From Candidatus Competibacteraceae bacterium (GTDB taxonomy: Bacteria > Pseudomonadota > Gammaproteobacteria > Competibacterales > Competibacteraceae), in the NCBI GenBank assembly GCA_016712625.1, contig JADJQQ010000018.1, positions 124,001 to 188,000 on the forward strand: a stretch of DNA of 64,000 nt, written 5' to 3'. Position numbers and translations under genes: made by a program. Below, piece after piece: positions 1 to 8,254 of this stretch (within the stretch, counting starts at the first letter, position 1; the number at the start of each line of letters is the position of its first letter). The notes below the pieces were generated by a model. The model was not told the DNA's origin and did no database searches. It saw only the letters and a program-made list of their open reading frames with translations.

Positions 1-1
1 T

Positions 2-724
2 CCCGGTTTGAATGTGGGATCAGAGGAAGACATCGGCCCCAGCCTGACGGTAGACCCCGATCTGATCCACCATAGCATTAAACGCACCCGCTGGAACGAA
101 ATTGATCTGGTGCCCGCCCAGCTCTCGTTGCAGTACACCGACTGGCAAATGCTGCAAGCCCGCGATAGCGAGGTTCAAGACCTTGGGCCACTGCCGCAAC
201 GGCTGCGCCAAGCCCTGGATCGGGTGGCTGAAAGCTACGATCTGATCGTCATGGACACGCCGCCGGCACTGGGCATGCTCAGCCTTAACGCCATCGCGGC
301 GGCGGACATGATCCTGATGCCGATTACGCCAAACTTTTATGACATCGCCAGTAGCGTGCAATATTTCGCCATCTTGTCGCAGTTGGCTAGCACCTACGCC
401 AGTGCATTACGAGTCCGACAGCTCACCCTGTTAATGACGCGCACCGACAGCGCGCCGGAGACCCGCACCAACATTAGCTTACTCAATAAAGCCTACGGTG
501 AATTTCTGCTGACCAACCGCATGCCGCAAACCCGTGAGTTGCAGCGAGCCACGGGCGATCAGATGAGCCTTTATGAGATTGAGGCCCCACGCGGCGCCCG
601 CGAAACCTATCTTAAAGCCATCGACGCGATGAATGCGGTGAACGCCGAGATCATGCAGCACGTCTGGCAAGTCTGGCGCGCCGCTGAAATGAATGCACCG
701 ATTGAGGCACGACATGGCAAATAA
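2..724 (+). CDS. parA: ParA-family partition ATPase (5' end cut by window)
   Basis: C-terminal part of a ParA/Soj-type Walker ATPase that moves plasmid or chromosome partition complexes. The open frame runs off the left edge, so the P-loop is missing here. The Walker B-like segment YDLIVMDTPPALGMLSLNA is clear at about residue 80 of the visible part, followed by the typical ADMILMPITPNFYDIAS stretch and a C-terminal helical region. The first in-frame start (TTG at 8) is internal and not the real start. It overlaps parB by 11 bases, as in most parAB operons. With parB and the replication-like gene at 3397-4379 it points to a plasmid or chromid backbone. Confidence 0.9.
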   Translation, partial: PGLNVGSEEDIGPSLTVDPDLIHHSIKRTRWNEIDLVPAQLSLQYTDWQMLQARDSEVQDLGPLPQRLRQALDRVAESYDLIVMDTPPALGMLSLNAIAAADMILMPITPNFYDIASSVQYFAILSQLASTYASALRVRQLTLLMTRTDSAPETRTNISLLNKAYGEFLLTNRMPQTRELQRATGDQMSLYEIEAPRGARETYLKAIDAMNAVNAEIMQHVWQVWRAAEMNAPIEARHGK

Positions 725-1568
725 ACGCAGAAGCATGGCGGAGTTTCTTAATCTCGCCGAGTATGAAACCCCCACCGTCACCGATGGCTTGAAACGTGAG
801 CTATCTACCGACAAATTACGGCCCAAGGCCAATCAACCACGCCGAACCATCGATCCAACAGAGCTGGAGCACATGGCGGCAACCATCAGGATGCTCGGTA
901 TCATTCAACCGATTGTGGTGCGCCCGTTACCAAACGATCCGGCGGGCTGTTACGAAATCGTCGCGGGCGAACGACGCTGGCGGGCGGCGCAACTTGCGGC
1001 AATCAGTACGGTTCCAGTGATTATTCGTCACCTGGACGAACGGCGCGCCACCTTGTATTCACTGGCTGAAAATGTAGCCCGCAGCGATCTTAATCCCATA
1101 GATCTGGCGAAAGGCTATCAACGTGTAGTGAAGGAGCTGGGTTTTTCACAAACCGAACTGGCCGAAGCCATTGGGCAAAATATCAAGACTGTTAATCGGG
1201 TACTGCAATTATTGAAGCTGCCTGATGCCATACAAAGCTTCATTGAGCAGGGGTCGTTATCCGCCAAGCATGGAGAGTTGCTGCTTGGCCTGCCCAAAGC
1301 ACGGCAATTTGAATTAGCCCAACTCGCCATTCAACAGCAGTGGAGTGTGCGGGAGCTTGAACGTCAGATTACGAAAGCAGCTCAAGAAATCCCCAATAAA
1401 TCTTCCAATACCGACAATGACGTTACCCGTGAACAAGCGCTCTGGAGCGAGCAATTAGGTGCGGATGTCAAGCTTCGTCACTGGAAAACTGGAAAAGTAC
1501 GCATCATTATTACGGTTGCCTCCCTGGATGAGTACCAGGGTATTAGGGAGCGCCTGGGGGTCAATTGA
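714..1568 (+). CDS. parB: ParB/Spo0J-family partition protein
   Basis: 284-aa centromere-binding protein and probable CTPase partner of ParA. The N-terminal ParB domain has the signature GERRWRAAQLA (box II, nucleotide-binding arginines) and the preceding LGIIQPIVVRP strand. The central helix-turn-helix is FSQTELAEAIGQNIKTVNRV, followed by LLKLP and the SAKHGELLLGLP segment. The C-terminal 60 residues are variable. I chose ATG at 714, which begins MANKRRSMAEF and overlaps the parA stop, over the longer frame opening at 693. parS sites were not recognised. Family membership is certain; whether it serves a plasmid or a secondary chromosome is inference. Confidence 0.92.
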   Translation: MANKRRSMAEFLNLAEYETPTVTDGLKRELSTDKLRPKANQPRRTIDPTELEHMAATIRMLGIIQPIVVRPLPNDPAGCYEIVAGERRWRAAQLAAISTVPVIIRHLDERRATLYSLAENVARSDLNPIDLAKGYQRVVKELGFSQTELAEAIGQNIKTVNRVLQLLKLPDAIQSFIEQGSLSAKHGELLLGLPKARQFELAQLAIQQQWSVRELERQITKAAQEIPNKSSNTDNDVTREQALWSEQLGADVKLRHWKTGKVRIIITVASLDEYQGIRERLGVN

Positions 1569-1817
1569 TTCAACTCCATTCTGGAAGCAGCCTGGCTTGT
1601 GCTCGATAAAATGGCTGATCGTGCGGACGTACTGATTAAAGAGGCGCGGCTTACATGACTGGCGGCAGTGGTAACCTCTCCATGCCACCCAAGCAGTCCA
1701 CCCCTAGCGACATTGAGCGCGGACCCGGTGAAACGAGCTCTTGCTTGAGGCGGCAAGCCGATTAAATTCACCATCAGGGATAAAAAATGGATGGTCTAGT
1801 CAGCCCCAATCGGACGC

Positions 1818-2546
1818 TTAGTTACTTTTCGGGCTGATGGAACCGCAAAATTCGACAGGATCGTGTGTTTCAATCATCCCGCTATTTGTTCTTTTTGACC
1901 AAACTACCGCCGGCATCGGTTTCTCTAGCCGCCGGCGGTATCGGGTGACGCGCAGCGCTTGCTGCACGGCGTCGGCATACGAGCTCGAATGCTTTGCGCG
2001 TTTGCTGAAAGATTCGCCGGCCGCCGCGAGGCTCATGCGGCACGGATAATGGAGTTCACCCCAGTATTCGCGCAACGCCCCCGCGATTTCGAAGGGCCAA
2101 CCGAAACGCGCGTACCCCGCCAAAGTCGGCGGCTCCAATTCAGCCCAAATCTCCGTAATGCCACGCCCACGACAGTAGCGCCACACTTCCGCCGCTAGCG
2201 GAAGAAAAGAAGCACCGTCCCCTCGCGCTCGGCGGTCCAGCGCCAGTACCGACAACTCCGCGACATCACGCCGGTTCCGCAGCGGTAACTCCGGCCAGAC
2301 TTCTAGGATGGGCAATCCTTCGTCGTCGTTCCCGCAAACAAGCTTGATCACTCCACGAATTCCGCGGCGATCTTTATGGATGGCATATCGAGCATTGCGC
2401 GGATACGCCTCGATCGCCTCAGCCGGAGGAGACCAACCCGGCTCCGATAACATAATCTCCTTGAGAAAATGCCTTGCCTCTACCGCTTTGCTGGAAACCA
2501 CCAAAGCGATTTCCTCGTCGCCCGCGAGTTTGTGCCACTGAATCAT
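1818..2546 (-). CDS. GNAT-fold acyltransferase, FeeM/N-acyl-amino-acid-synthase-like
   Basis: 242-aa protein with a GNAT-like core. Visible elements are the strand IRGVIKLV, LPILEVWPELPL, the substrate and cofactor-facing AELSVLALDRRARG segment, and the C-terminal EIWAELEPPTLAGYARFG followed by a YWGELHYP tail. This pattern resembles the N-acyl amino acid synthase and autoinducer-synthase-like acyltransferases, but the acyl donor and acceptor cannot be told from sequence. Start at 2546 (MIQWHK) is supported by GAGAGG about 8 bases upstream. The upstream in-frame extension to 2612 lacks such support. It lies alone between parB and an AT-rich gap, convergent to parB. Confidence 0.6.
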   Translation of the reverse strand: MIQWHKLAGDEEIALVVSSKAVEARHFLKEIMLSEPGWSPPAEAIEAYPRNARYAIHKDRRGIRGVIKLVCGNDDEGLPILEVWPELPLRNRRDVAELSVLALDRRARGDGASFLPLAAEVWRYCRGRGITEIWAELEPPTLAGYARFGWPFEIAGALREYWGELHYPCRMSLAAAGESFSKRAKHSSSYADAVQQALRVTRYRRRLEKPMPAVVWSKRTNSGMIETHDPVEFCGSISPKSN

Positions 2547-3332
2547 GAGTAACCCTCTCCCCAGCATCAAGAAAACCAGTCTTGCGAGGGAAGATGGCAA
2601 AGGGCACACCAATGATATCGATTAAATTTTATTTATTAAAATCATTAATTTATTTTAATTATATCCGAAGCATGGCTTGCCGCCTTGCGACAAAACGCTA
2701 CAAGAAAAGCGTAGCATTGGAATAGATCGTTGATCGTGAAGGTTATCGCGAGGTGCGACTGCTATTCATCCCGCGACCTTATGCGCATCCTTCATTTTGG
2801 CGGGATGGTAGCTAGCTTTCAACTACCGTTCGCACGCACTAGCCTTGTCAATATACCTCAATGGATTGCCCCACGAGTTCGGCTTTAATGGTGTAGTTCG
2901 TGGAACTTACGTAAGCAACTGGTCTGATTACTTGAGCGCTTCTTTTTAGCCTGTCTATATGATGAGGCTAGTCGCTGACACTTTTAAAGGTATTTAGGCA
3001 GTTTATAGCGTTCTTTTATTAAAACATGGATTAATAAAAAGTCCGATTTTAGCGAGCACTTAGAGGAGAAGGGAGGAACACTTAAGCGGTCAACAGGGAC
3101 TTGCCGCGTGAAAGGGGGGATTGGGATCACGGTTTCAGGTTCAAACTGTTGACAGGCCAAGATGTTGGCATTCTCCATCAGTACACTTATTAGGGGAGAA
3201 AGGCGCGGGCGGGTGGCCCGGTGGGCGGCGAGAGTTGGAAAAGTAGCCGTGCGTGCGGCGGGGCGGACGAAAATGCGGGGAGCAGTTGAGCGTTTTGCGG
3301 GGTTGGCGCGACGAGCGGGGGCGGTGAAGAGA
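2547..3332. other. Gene-free stretch with AT-rich island (possible origin region)
   Basis: No credible coding region here. Bases about 2618-2672 are almost pure A/T, in sharp contrast to the surroundings. From about 3180 to 3330 the sequence becomes G-rich on the + strand. An AT-rich island between par genes and a replication-initiator-like gene is what one expects at a plasmid origin, but I could not find clear iterons or a convincing DnaA box. The 64-codon frame at 2984-3178 has no family signature or good ribosome site, and I do not call it. Confidence 0.35.
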
Positions 3333-3368
3333 TTTTAAAACAAATAAAACCAGCCAGCGGGAGCTGGC
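3333..3368 (-). terminator. Intrinsic terminator after the replication-like gene
   Basis: Read on the minus strand, a 6-bp GC stem (GCCAGC / GCTGGC, loop TCCC, bases 3353-3368) is followed directly by TGGTTTTATTTGTTTT. It lies about 30 bases past the stop of the replication-like gene at 3397 and has the stem plus T-tract of a rho-independent terminator. Confidence 0.7.
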
Positions 3369-3396
3369 GCGGCGGCGAGCCGGGGGCGAGGACGCG

Positions 3397-4379
3397 CTAG
3401 GGGGCCTGAGGGGTCCTGTTCAAGCGCTCTCGAATTTCGCTAAGCGATAAGCCCGCCGCCGCGAGTTCGGCCAGCCGCCGGTTGCGCTCGGTGGCGGCGC
3501 GCTGGGCCGCGGAATCGGCGGCGGGGCGGGCTGTCGGTGAGAGCGACTGCCGGAGGGCGCGGGCGTGGGTGCGCTGGGCTTCAGGCGCGGCGGGGGAGGG
3601 GCATGGCGTGGCGGCGGGCCGTGATGCCGCGCGGGCACGCTGATGGGCTTTCTGTTTGGCCTGTTGCCAAGAGACATTGAGGCCAAGGGCGCGGATAAAA
3701 CGGAAGGAGAATCGGCGCACCGGCCCCCAGCCGGCGCCAAGCCAGCACCGACGGCGGCGGTCGAAGTGACGGCCTTGGCCGGTGCTGGTGAGCAATCGTG
3801 ACCGGTCGAGGGTAGCGAGCGCGCGCTTGACTCGCGAGCGGGAGAGGCCGGTGTGCTGGCTGATCCAGGGGGCGCTTAGCCCCAGCCAGTCGCCGCCGCG
3901 GGGATAGCGACCGTGAGGGTGGCGATGTCGGTGTAGGCCAAGAGCAGTTTCAGGACCGCAACTAACCCTTCGCGCCGCTCACTGCGTTGCTGACGCCAGT
4001 GGGCGAGCTGAGCGGCGAGCGGCCGGCCGGCGTCGCTGTCCGGGCCGCCGGCGGCTTGCAGTTGCCGCTCCAACCGGCGCCGCCGTTCGTTTTGACTGAG
4101 GTCATCCCAGCACGCTTCGCGTGGGTGAGCGTAGTAGGCCACGACTCTGGCGATCGCTTTGGTGATCAGCGTCGGCCGGGCGTGGTTGGCGTCGGCCGGT
4201 AAGGTGACCCGATCCAAGCGCGGTAGGGCCGGGTTGTGCCCGCAGCGGTTGCCCGCGAGGGCAGCCAGTGGCGGCGGCGGGGCGGGCGGGGTAAGCGCGA
4301 CCGCCAGCGCCGGTGGGCTGGGGGGCAGGGCGAGAAGGCCGAGCGACATGACTGAGACGCGGGCAGCTTGGCGGCGCAC
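3397..4379 (-). pseudogene. Replication-initiator-like protein, frameshifted
   Basis: Two overlapping minus-strand frames make one protein if a single base is restored. Frame 1 (4379 down to a stop at 3876) carries NPALPRLDRVTLP and ITKAIARVVAYYAHP, then a helical KLLLAYTDIATLTVAIP. It then runs into AAATGWG and a stop. Frame 2 (to 3397) continues naturally as RGGDWLGLSAPWISQHTGL and SRSRVKRALATLDRSRLLTSTG, a winged-helix motif, then a basic Ala/Arg-rich tail. One extra C in the four-base homopolymer at 3900-3903 would join IP to RGGDWLG. The layout resembles plasmid replication proteins with a tandem winged-helix design. Start may be GTG 4379 or ATG 4349. Real mutation and assembly error cannot be separated here. 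Confidence 0.6.
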
Positions 4380-4428
4380 CCGACAAAAAAGTGCGGGCGG
4401 CCGGAAAACCGGCGAGGTCGGAGGGTTG

Positions 4429-4527
4429 CTAGCGCACGGTTATCCGCGGTGGCCAACCGCGCGGCGCGAAGTCGGGGATCTGGGGCGCGGGGATACCAAA
4501 ATAAGCTCGGTGAGCGGCAACGTTCAT
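4429..4527 (-). CDS. Small ORF (32 aa), possible leader of the replication-like gene
   Basis: A 32-codon frame beginning MNVAAHRAYFGIPAPQIP and rich in Pro and Arg. Its ATG at 4527 is preceded by GAGGAGATTTTG, one of the best Shine-Dalgarno sequences in this region. It ends 50 to 80 bases before the candidate starts of the replication-like gene on the same strand, so it could be a leader peptide controlling initiator translation, as is common for plasmid rep genes. No family was recognised. It could also be a broken N-terminus of the initiator. Confidence 0.4.
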   Translation of the reverse strand: MNVAAHRAYFGIPAPQIPDFAPRGWPPRITVR

Positions 4528-5017
4528 CAAAATCTCCTCATTCAGGACAAATAAAACCCTGGGAGGTCTTGAAAGTCGCGGCCAGGCCACTATAATCAGA
4601 AGCAGTGTGAAGAATTTCTGATTTCGTCCTAAGTGGACTGCCGGGCGTAATCTTTCAAGCTTTCCCTGGAACCCTCGCTTACGCGGGGGTTTCGCGGTTT
4701 TAGGGTCGGCGGTTTTCGTCTCGGGTCTAATCAATCCTCGGATTTGATCGGTCCGGTCACGGGCCAAAGCCCAGACGGGACCTTGGGACATTTTTTCATT
4801 ATAGCGGGCGAATGAGCGGATCGCACTACTGCTAACACCGATGTTTTTAACCCTTTCTTCATGACTGGGGTATCTGCAAATAAGCGAGCCAGCATAATAG
4901 TCCGCGCTGTGATCGATCTAGGGACACTCGTCTCATCCTTTTCCGCGATCGTTGGTCGTTCGCGAGTGCCTTGGGCGATATTGAGAGCCGTTCCCCGCTT
5001 GCGGTACCGTTCCAAAA
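4528..5017. other. Gene-free stretch upstream of the replication-like gene
   Basis: No supported gene. A hairpin CCCTCGC-TTAC-GCGGGGG followed by TTTCGCGGTTTT lies at about 4670-4705 on the + strand and could terminate rightward transcripts. The 12-mer ACAAATAAAACC occurs at 4547-4558 and again at 3340-3351, flanking the replication-like gene. Open frames over 4731-5226 on both strands look random, with no family motifs. Confidence 0.3.
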
Positions 5018-5430
5018 CTAACCGCACCACACGGCCGTGTACGGCACTCGCACCGTCTGCTTCACATGGCTTGAAGAACAAGGCTGCGAGGGCGCGACGC
5101 CACCTGTGGCATGGACCCGCTGAATGCTCTGAACACGACCAAAATCGCCTGTGCCTGCCGTCGATTTGGCGGTCAAGAGCAGCCAGGGGATGGCGGACGG
5201 CTTCGGGCCGGGGTCGCGCGACTTAAGCTCGCCGACCACGGTACTCCCATCGACGGATTCCCAGGTCGGCCCGGCGTAGTGTTTGCCGATGAGATGGCCC
5301 GATCGATCCGTCAGCGTGGCTTCTGGCGCTTTAAAATTCCACGCGAAACCCGAAGAAGCTTCAGGCTTGGCCGCGCATTCATAGATTGGTATGCCCGTGG
5401 CGATCAGTTTGACGTATTTTTTCGCGGCGT
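5018..5430 (-). pseudogene. DUF3455-family protein, truncated at both ends
   Basis: The minus-strand frame reads KLIATGIPIYEC, SGFAWNFKAPEATL, DRSGHLIGKHYAGPTWES, IPWLLLTAKST, FGRVQSIQRVHATGG and VRVPYTAVWCG, in the order typical of the DUF3455 family of secreted proteins. The N-terminal third including the signal peptide is gone: similarity fades at about 5430, exactly where an unrelated anti-sigma remnant on the opposite strand begins. The C-terminus stops at 5018 in the wrong residues after the conserved VPYTA, suggesting a small lesion. No start codon with a ribosome site is available. Confidence 0.65.
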
Positions 5431-5437
5431 CCGGCCT

Positions 5438-5829
5438 GGACGAGCACTTTTTCGATGAAGCAATTGCTGGCCACGCGCGCGCACTGCGCGCTAATTACCT
5501 GATGGATATCACATCCTCTGACCCGGCGACCGTCTGGAACTGGTTTCAAGACAAGCTCGATTTCGCTCCGCTCGCTAAGGATATCTCCACCCAAGGTTTC
5601 AGCTTGGTGAGTGGCCGCCTGGATTATCTCTACGACCGCGAGCTGGCCGCCCTCATCTACCAGCGCGGCCCAACCGCTATCACTGTATTCGCCGGCTGAA
5701 ACGACACCGGAAACTGTACCCCAGCAGCTTTTGGACGACGGCTTCAGTCTCGTGTTATGGGCGGCGGCGGGCATCAATTATTGCGCCATCGCCAAATTGA
5801 ATGAAATACGAGGGGTAACTGCTATGTGA
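5438..5829 (+). pseudogene. Anti-sigma-factor (zf-HC2/RsiW-like membrane type) C-terminal remnant
   Basis: The plus-strand frame reads AGHARALRANYLMDITSSDP, FQDKLDFAPLAKDISTQGF, LVSGRLDYLYDRELAALIYQ then ITVF. After a small deletion near 5690 the frame shifts to PAETTPETVPQQLLDDGF, SLVLWAAAGINYCAIAKLN. This is the periplasmic domain of anti-sigma factors encoded beside ECF sigma factors. The cytoplasmic zinc-finger part and transmembrane helix are missing, and no sigma-factor gene is nearby. The 3' end overlaps the convergent gene at 5822 by 8 bases. Confidence 0.65.
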
Positions 5830-6391
5830 ACAGCCACCGCTGCACCAGACGGGTATAGCGAGGCATGACGACATAGACCATTAGGAAAACGATCACGGCT
5901 GTAACCGCAAGTGTGGTGAATGGCCGGCTGGCGGGAAACCCAAGCAGTTGAAGCACGGGGGAAACAGCAAAGGGCACGCCAAGTGCCAGCGGGTAGATCG
6001 CCGACCATGTGAGCAGGTACTGCTTCCACCGCACCGGCACCTTCGCTTTGGCGCCCGCGGGAGTGAACCAGAAGTCAAGACCACTGCTGATGTAGAAGTC
6101 GTCCGCGCCGACAAGCAGTGGCTGTGCCTTCTCTATGAGCCGCTTGCGCTCGCCCGACTCCATCCAGCCTTTGAGATGCTCTGACGTATCGAACCGGATG
6201 ATCACGGTGTAGGTCTCTGTGATGCCTGGGATCGGACGCACCATATGCCAGTCCAAGTGGCCCGGCGACGCCCTAGAAAGCGGTGCGATCTCCTCTAGCC
6301 AGCGTTCGTACTCATCCTGTTTGTCGTTGCGGACTCGGTGAGTGATGACGACGGTAGCACCGTCGCTGTTATTGACTGGTGATGGGGTCAA
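5822..6391 (-). CDS. Antibiotic-biosynthesis-monooxygenase (ABM) domain protein with C-terminal membrane helices
   Basis: 189-aa protein. Residues about 10-105 form an ABM/dimeric ferredoxin-like domain (ATVVITHRVRNDKQDEYERW, HLDWHMVRPIPG, YTVIIRFDTSEHLKGWMES). Residues about 120-185 hold two hydrophobic helices (YLLTWSAIYPLALGVPFAV and FTTLAVTAVIVFLMVYVVM). This ABM-plus-two-helix form is a known membrane-anchored subgroup with unproven function, possibly quinone or lipid-related oxidation. No ATG is present: TTG at 6391 follows an in-frame TAG at once and has GGGAG about 9 bases upstream, which decides the start. Confidence 0.75.
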   Translation of the reverse strand: MTPSPVNNSDGATVVITHRVRNDKQDEYERWLEEIAPLSRASPGHLDWHMVRPIPGITETYTVIIRFDTSEHLKGWMESGERKRLIEKAQPLLVGADDFYISSGLDFWFTPAGAKAKVPVRWKQYLLTWSAIYPLALGVPFAVSPVLQLLGFPASRPFTTLAVTAVIVFLMVYVVMPRYTRLVQRWLFT

Positions 6392-6510
6392 CTAGAGCGC
6401 TCCCTTGGATGTGGCAGATCGGTCTTGTACGGCCTGGCCAAGCTCACCGGCGGGCGTGACGCCGCAAAGCGGCGGCGAACCCATCCGATGAAGCGCCTTA
6501 TTGGGCATCC

Positions 6511-7146
6511 CTACTTCTTACCAGCCAATGTGAAGTAGCTGGTCATCAGATTTCGGTAGTTTGGAATGTGGTTGGAGAAGAGCGTACCGAGACCTTCAAT
6601 ATCGTTGCGCCAATCGCGGTGGAGCTCACAGGCCATGCCGAACCAGTTCATCAACTGGGCGCCGGCAGCCTGCATCCGCAGCCAAGCGGTGTGTCGTGTT
6701 ACCTCATTGAACGTCCCCGAGGCGTCGGTGATCACAAACACCTCATAGCCTTCCTCGATGGCCGAGAGAGCGGGAAAGGCTACGCAGACTTCGGTAACCA
6801 CACCGGCGATGATGAGTTGCTTGCGCCCAGTTTTCTTCACTGCGCTAACGAAATCCTCGTTATCCCAGGCGTTGATGTTGCCGGGCCGAGCAATGTAGGG
6901 CGCGTTTGGGAACATCTCCTTCAGCTCCGGTACGAGCGGCCCATTCGGGCCAGTCTCGAAGCTGGTGGTAAGAATGGTTGGGAGATTGAAGTATTTGCCG
7001 CAGGCCGCGGTAGCCAAAACATTATTCTTGAACGCACTTGGCTCAAAGTCTTGAACCAGTGAGATCAAGCCCGCTTGGTGGTCTACCAACAGCATCGTAG
7101 CATCGTCTTTGGAAAGACGGGTGTACTTGAATGATTGACTCATCAT
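6511..7146 (-). CDS. Isochorismatase-family hydrolase, YcaC-like
   Basis: 211-aa cysteine hydrolase of the isochorismatase superfamily. The catalytic triad is visible as Asp in LLVDHQAG, a Lys in the central segment, and Cys in GVVTEVCVAFPALSAIEEGY. The AWLRMQAAGAQLMNWFGMACEL C-terminal region is typical of the YcaC subgroup, whose physiological substrate is unknown. The start has AGGAGGAGTCA directly upstream of two adjacent ATGs (7146 and 7143). The gene stands alone, separated by 119 bases from the ABM gene on the same strand, so the two may be cotranscribed. Confidence 0.88.
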   Translation of the reverse strand: MMSQSFKYTRLSKDDATMLLVDHQAGLISLVQDFEPSAFKNNVLATAACGKYFNLPTILTTSFETGPNGPLVPELKEMFPNAPYIARPGNINAWDNEDFVSAVKKTGRKQLIIAGVVTEVCVAFPALSAIEEGYEVFVITDASGTFNEVTRHTAWLRMQAAGAQLMNWFGMACELHRDWRNDIEGLGTLFSNHIPNYRNLMTSYFTLAGKK

Positions 7147-7241
7147 TGACTCCTCCTACGGTTAATCGTAAGCGCCACCAAAGCACCGTATTGATGCCCC
7201 AGCCGCGCGGATACGAACAAGTTGAGTGTAGAACACGCGCA

Positions 7242-7352
7242 TCACGCCGCCACGGCGAAGACCGCAAGCGGGTCGGGTGCGAGCGATGCGGCAAGCTTCC
7301 ACGGCAGCAGTTCGTCGATACGGTTGATCGGATGCCCGGCTACGAAAGCCAG
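7242..7352 (-). mobile_element. IS66-like transposase C-terminal scrap
   Basis: The minus-strand frame ends with GHPINRIDELLPWKLAAS and a short Ala/Pro tail before a stop. IS66-family transposases close with a very similar THPINRIDELLPW segment. Only about 35 codons remain, without upstream IS66 motifs or recognisable terminal repeats, so this would be a deletion remnant. The short match keeps confidence moderate. Confidence 0.45.
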
Positions 7353-7418
7353 CGCTACCGATCAGGCCGAGGGTAAGGGCGGCCACCCATTTCCCTTACC
7401 CTCGGCCATCGACTTCGC

Positions 7419-8123
7419 TTAGCTTCCAGCAGTGTCAACCAGGACCAACTCAGCATCCTCATGCGCCGTGACCCGAATCAAAGGCTCGTCACTGATCGCG
7501 GCACCATCCCGCGCGTTCAGCTCGATGCCGTTAACCTCGACATGCCCCGTGGCGGGCACGAGGTAACCGTACCGATCACCGCTGAAACGGTATTCGGCGG
7601 TTTCTCCGGCTTTGAGGGTGGCGCCAAGCACCCGCGCATTCGTACGAATCGGCAGCGCGTCGGCATCGCCTTCGATACCGCTGGCGAGCGCGACGAATTG
7701 TCCTGAGCGATCTTGCTTCGGGAAAGGTTTTGCACCCCACGCAGGCCGCCCTCCCTGCTGATCGGGAATAATCCAGATCTGGAAAATGCGCGTAATCCCC
7801 GGCTCCAAATTGTACTCGGAGTGGCGAATGCCAGTGCCCGCGCTCATCACCTGGACATCGCCGGCCTCCGTGCGCCCCTTGTTTCCCAAGCTGTCCTGGT
7901 GAGTGATCGCCCCCTCACGCACATAGGTAATGATTTCCATGTCCGCGTGGGGATGCGCCGGAAAGCCGGTGTTCGGCTGGATCGCGTCATCGTTCCACAC
8001 CCGCAGCGCGCCCCAATGCATGCGTTGGGAAGCATGGTAGTCAGCGAAAGAAAAGTGGTGTTTGGCAACGAGCCAGCCGTGGTCCGCTTCACCAAGATCT
8101 TCAAACGGGCGTCGCTCAATCAT
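7419..8123 (-). CDS. Pirin-family bicupin protein
   Basis: 234-aa pirin-like protein. The N-terminal cupin has the metal-binding pattern FPAHPHADMEIITYVREG and MSAGTGIRHSEYN (three His and a Glu-type site). The C-terminal half is shorter, as in YhaK-like members. Such proteins act as redox-sensitive regulators or quercetinase-like dioxygenases. Start at 8123 (MIERRPF) has AGGAG nine bases upstream; the 23-residue upstream extension is rejected. It is divergent from a LysR regulator at 8255 across 131 bases, a usual arrangement for a regulated target. Confidence 0.9.
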   Translation of the reverse strand: MIERRPFEDLGEADHGWLVAKHHFSFADYHASQRMHWGALRVWNDDAIQPNTGFPAHPHADMEIITYVREGAITHQDSLGNKGRTEAGDVQVMSAGTGIRHSEYNLEPGITRIFQIWIIPDQQGGRPAWGAKPFPKQDRSGQFVALASGIEGDADALPIRTNARVLGATLKAGETAEYRFSGDRYGYLVPATGHVEVNGIELNARDGAAISDEPLIRVTAHEDAELVLVDTAGS

Positions 8124-8218
8124 TATGCTCTCCTGAGGAAGTGTGACTCTTTGCGTTATTATGGGGTCGGAAAAGCATGTTCGGAATGGCAAGCGTGTAA
8201 TAGGATGATTTCTATTTT

Positions 8219-8227
8219 TGCTATACT
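8219..8227 (+). promoter_or_regulatory. Extended -10 promoter element before the LysR gene
   Basis: TGCTATACT matches an extended -10 (TGnTATAaT) 28 bases before the LysR start at 8255. No convincing -35 hexamer was seen, as expected for extended -10 promoters or for a promoter activated by the regulator itself. It lies in the 131-base intergenic region shared with the pirin gene. Confidence 0.4.
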
Positions 8228-8254
8228 GGTATCAGCGTATTCAGAGCGATTGCC

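Noticed and set aside
2984..3178. 64-codon minus-strand frame in the AT-rich gap
   Set aside because: No family motif, no ribosome site, unusual composition.
3340..4558. ACAAATAAAACC repeats as insertion-site duplications
   Set aside because: 12 bases only, and the first copy belongs to the terminator T-tract; no transposase nearby.
4861..5226. Frame resembling an EAL-domain fragment (KRASIIVRAVIDLG)
   Set aside because: The similarity covers only about 14 residues and the following residues do not match; could be chance.
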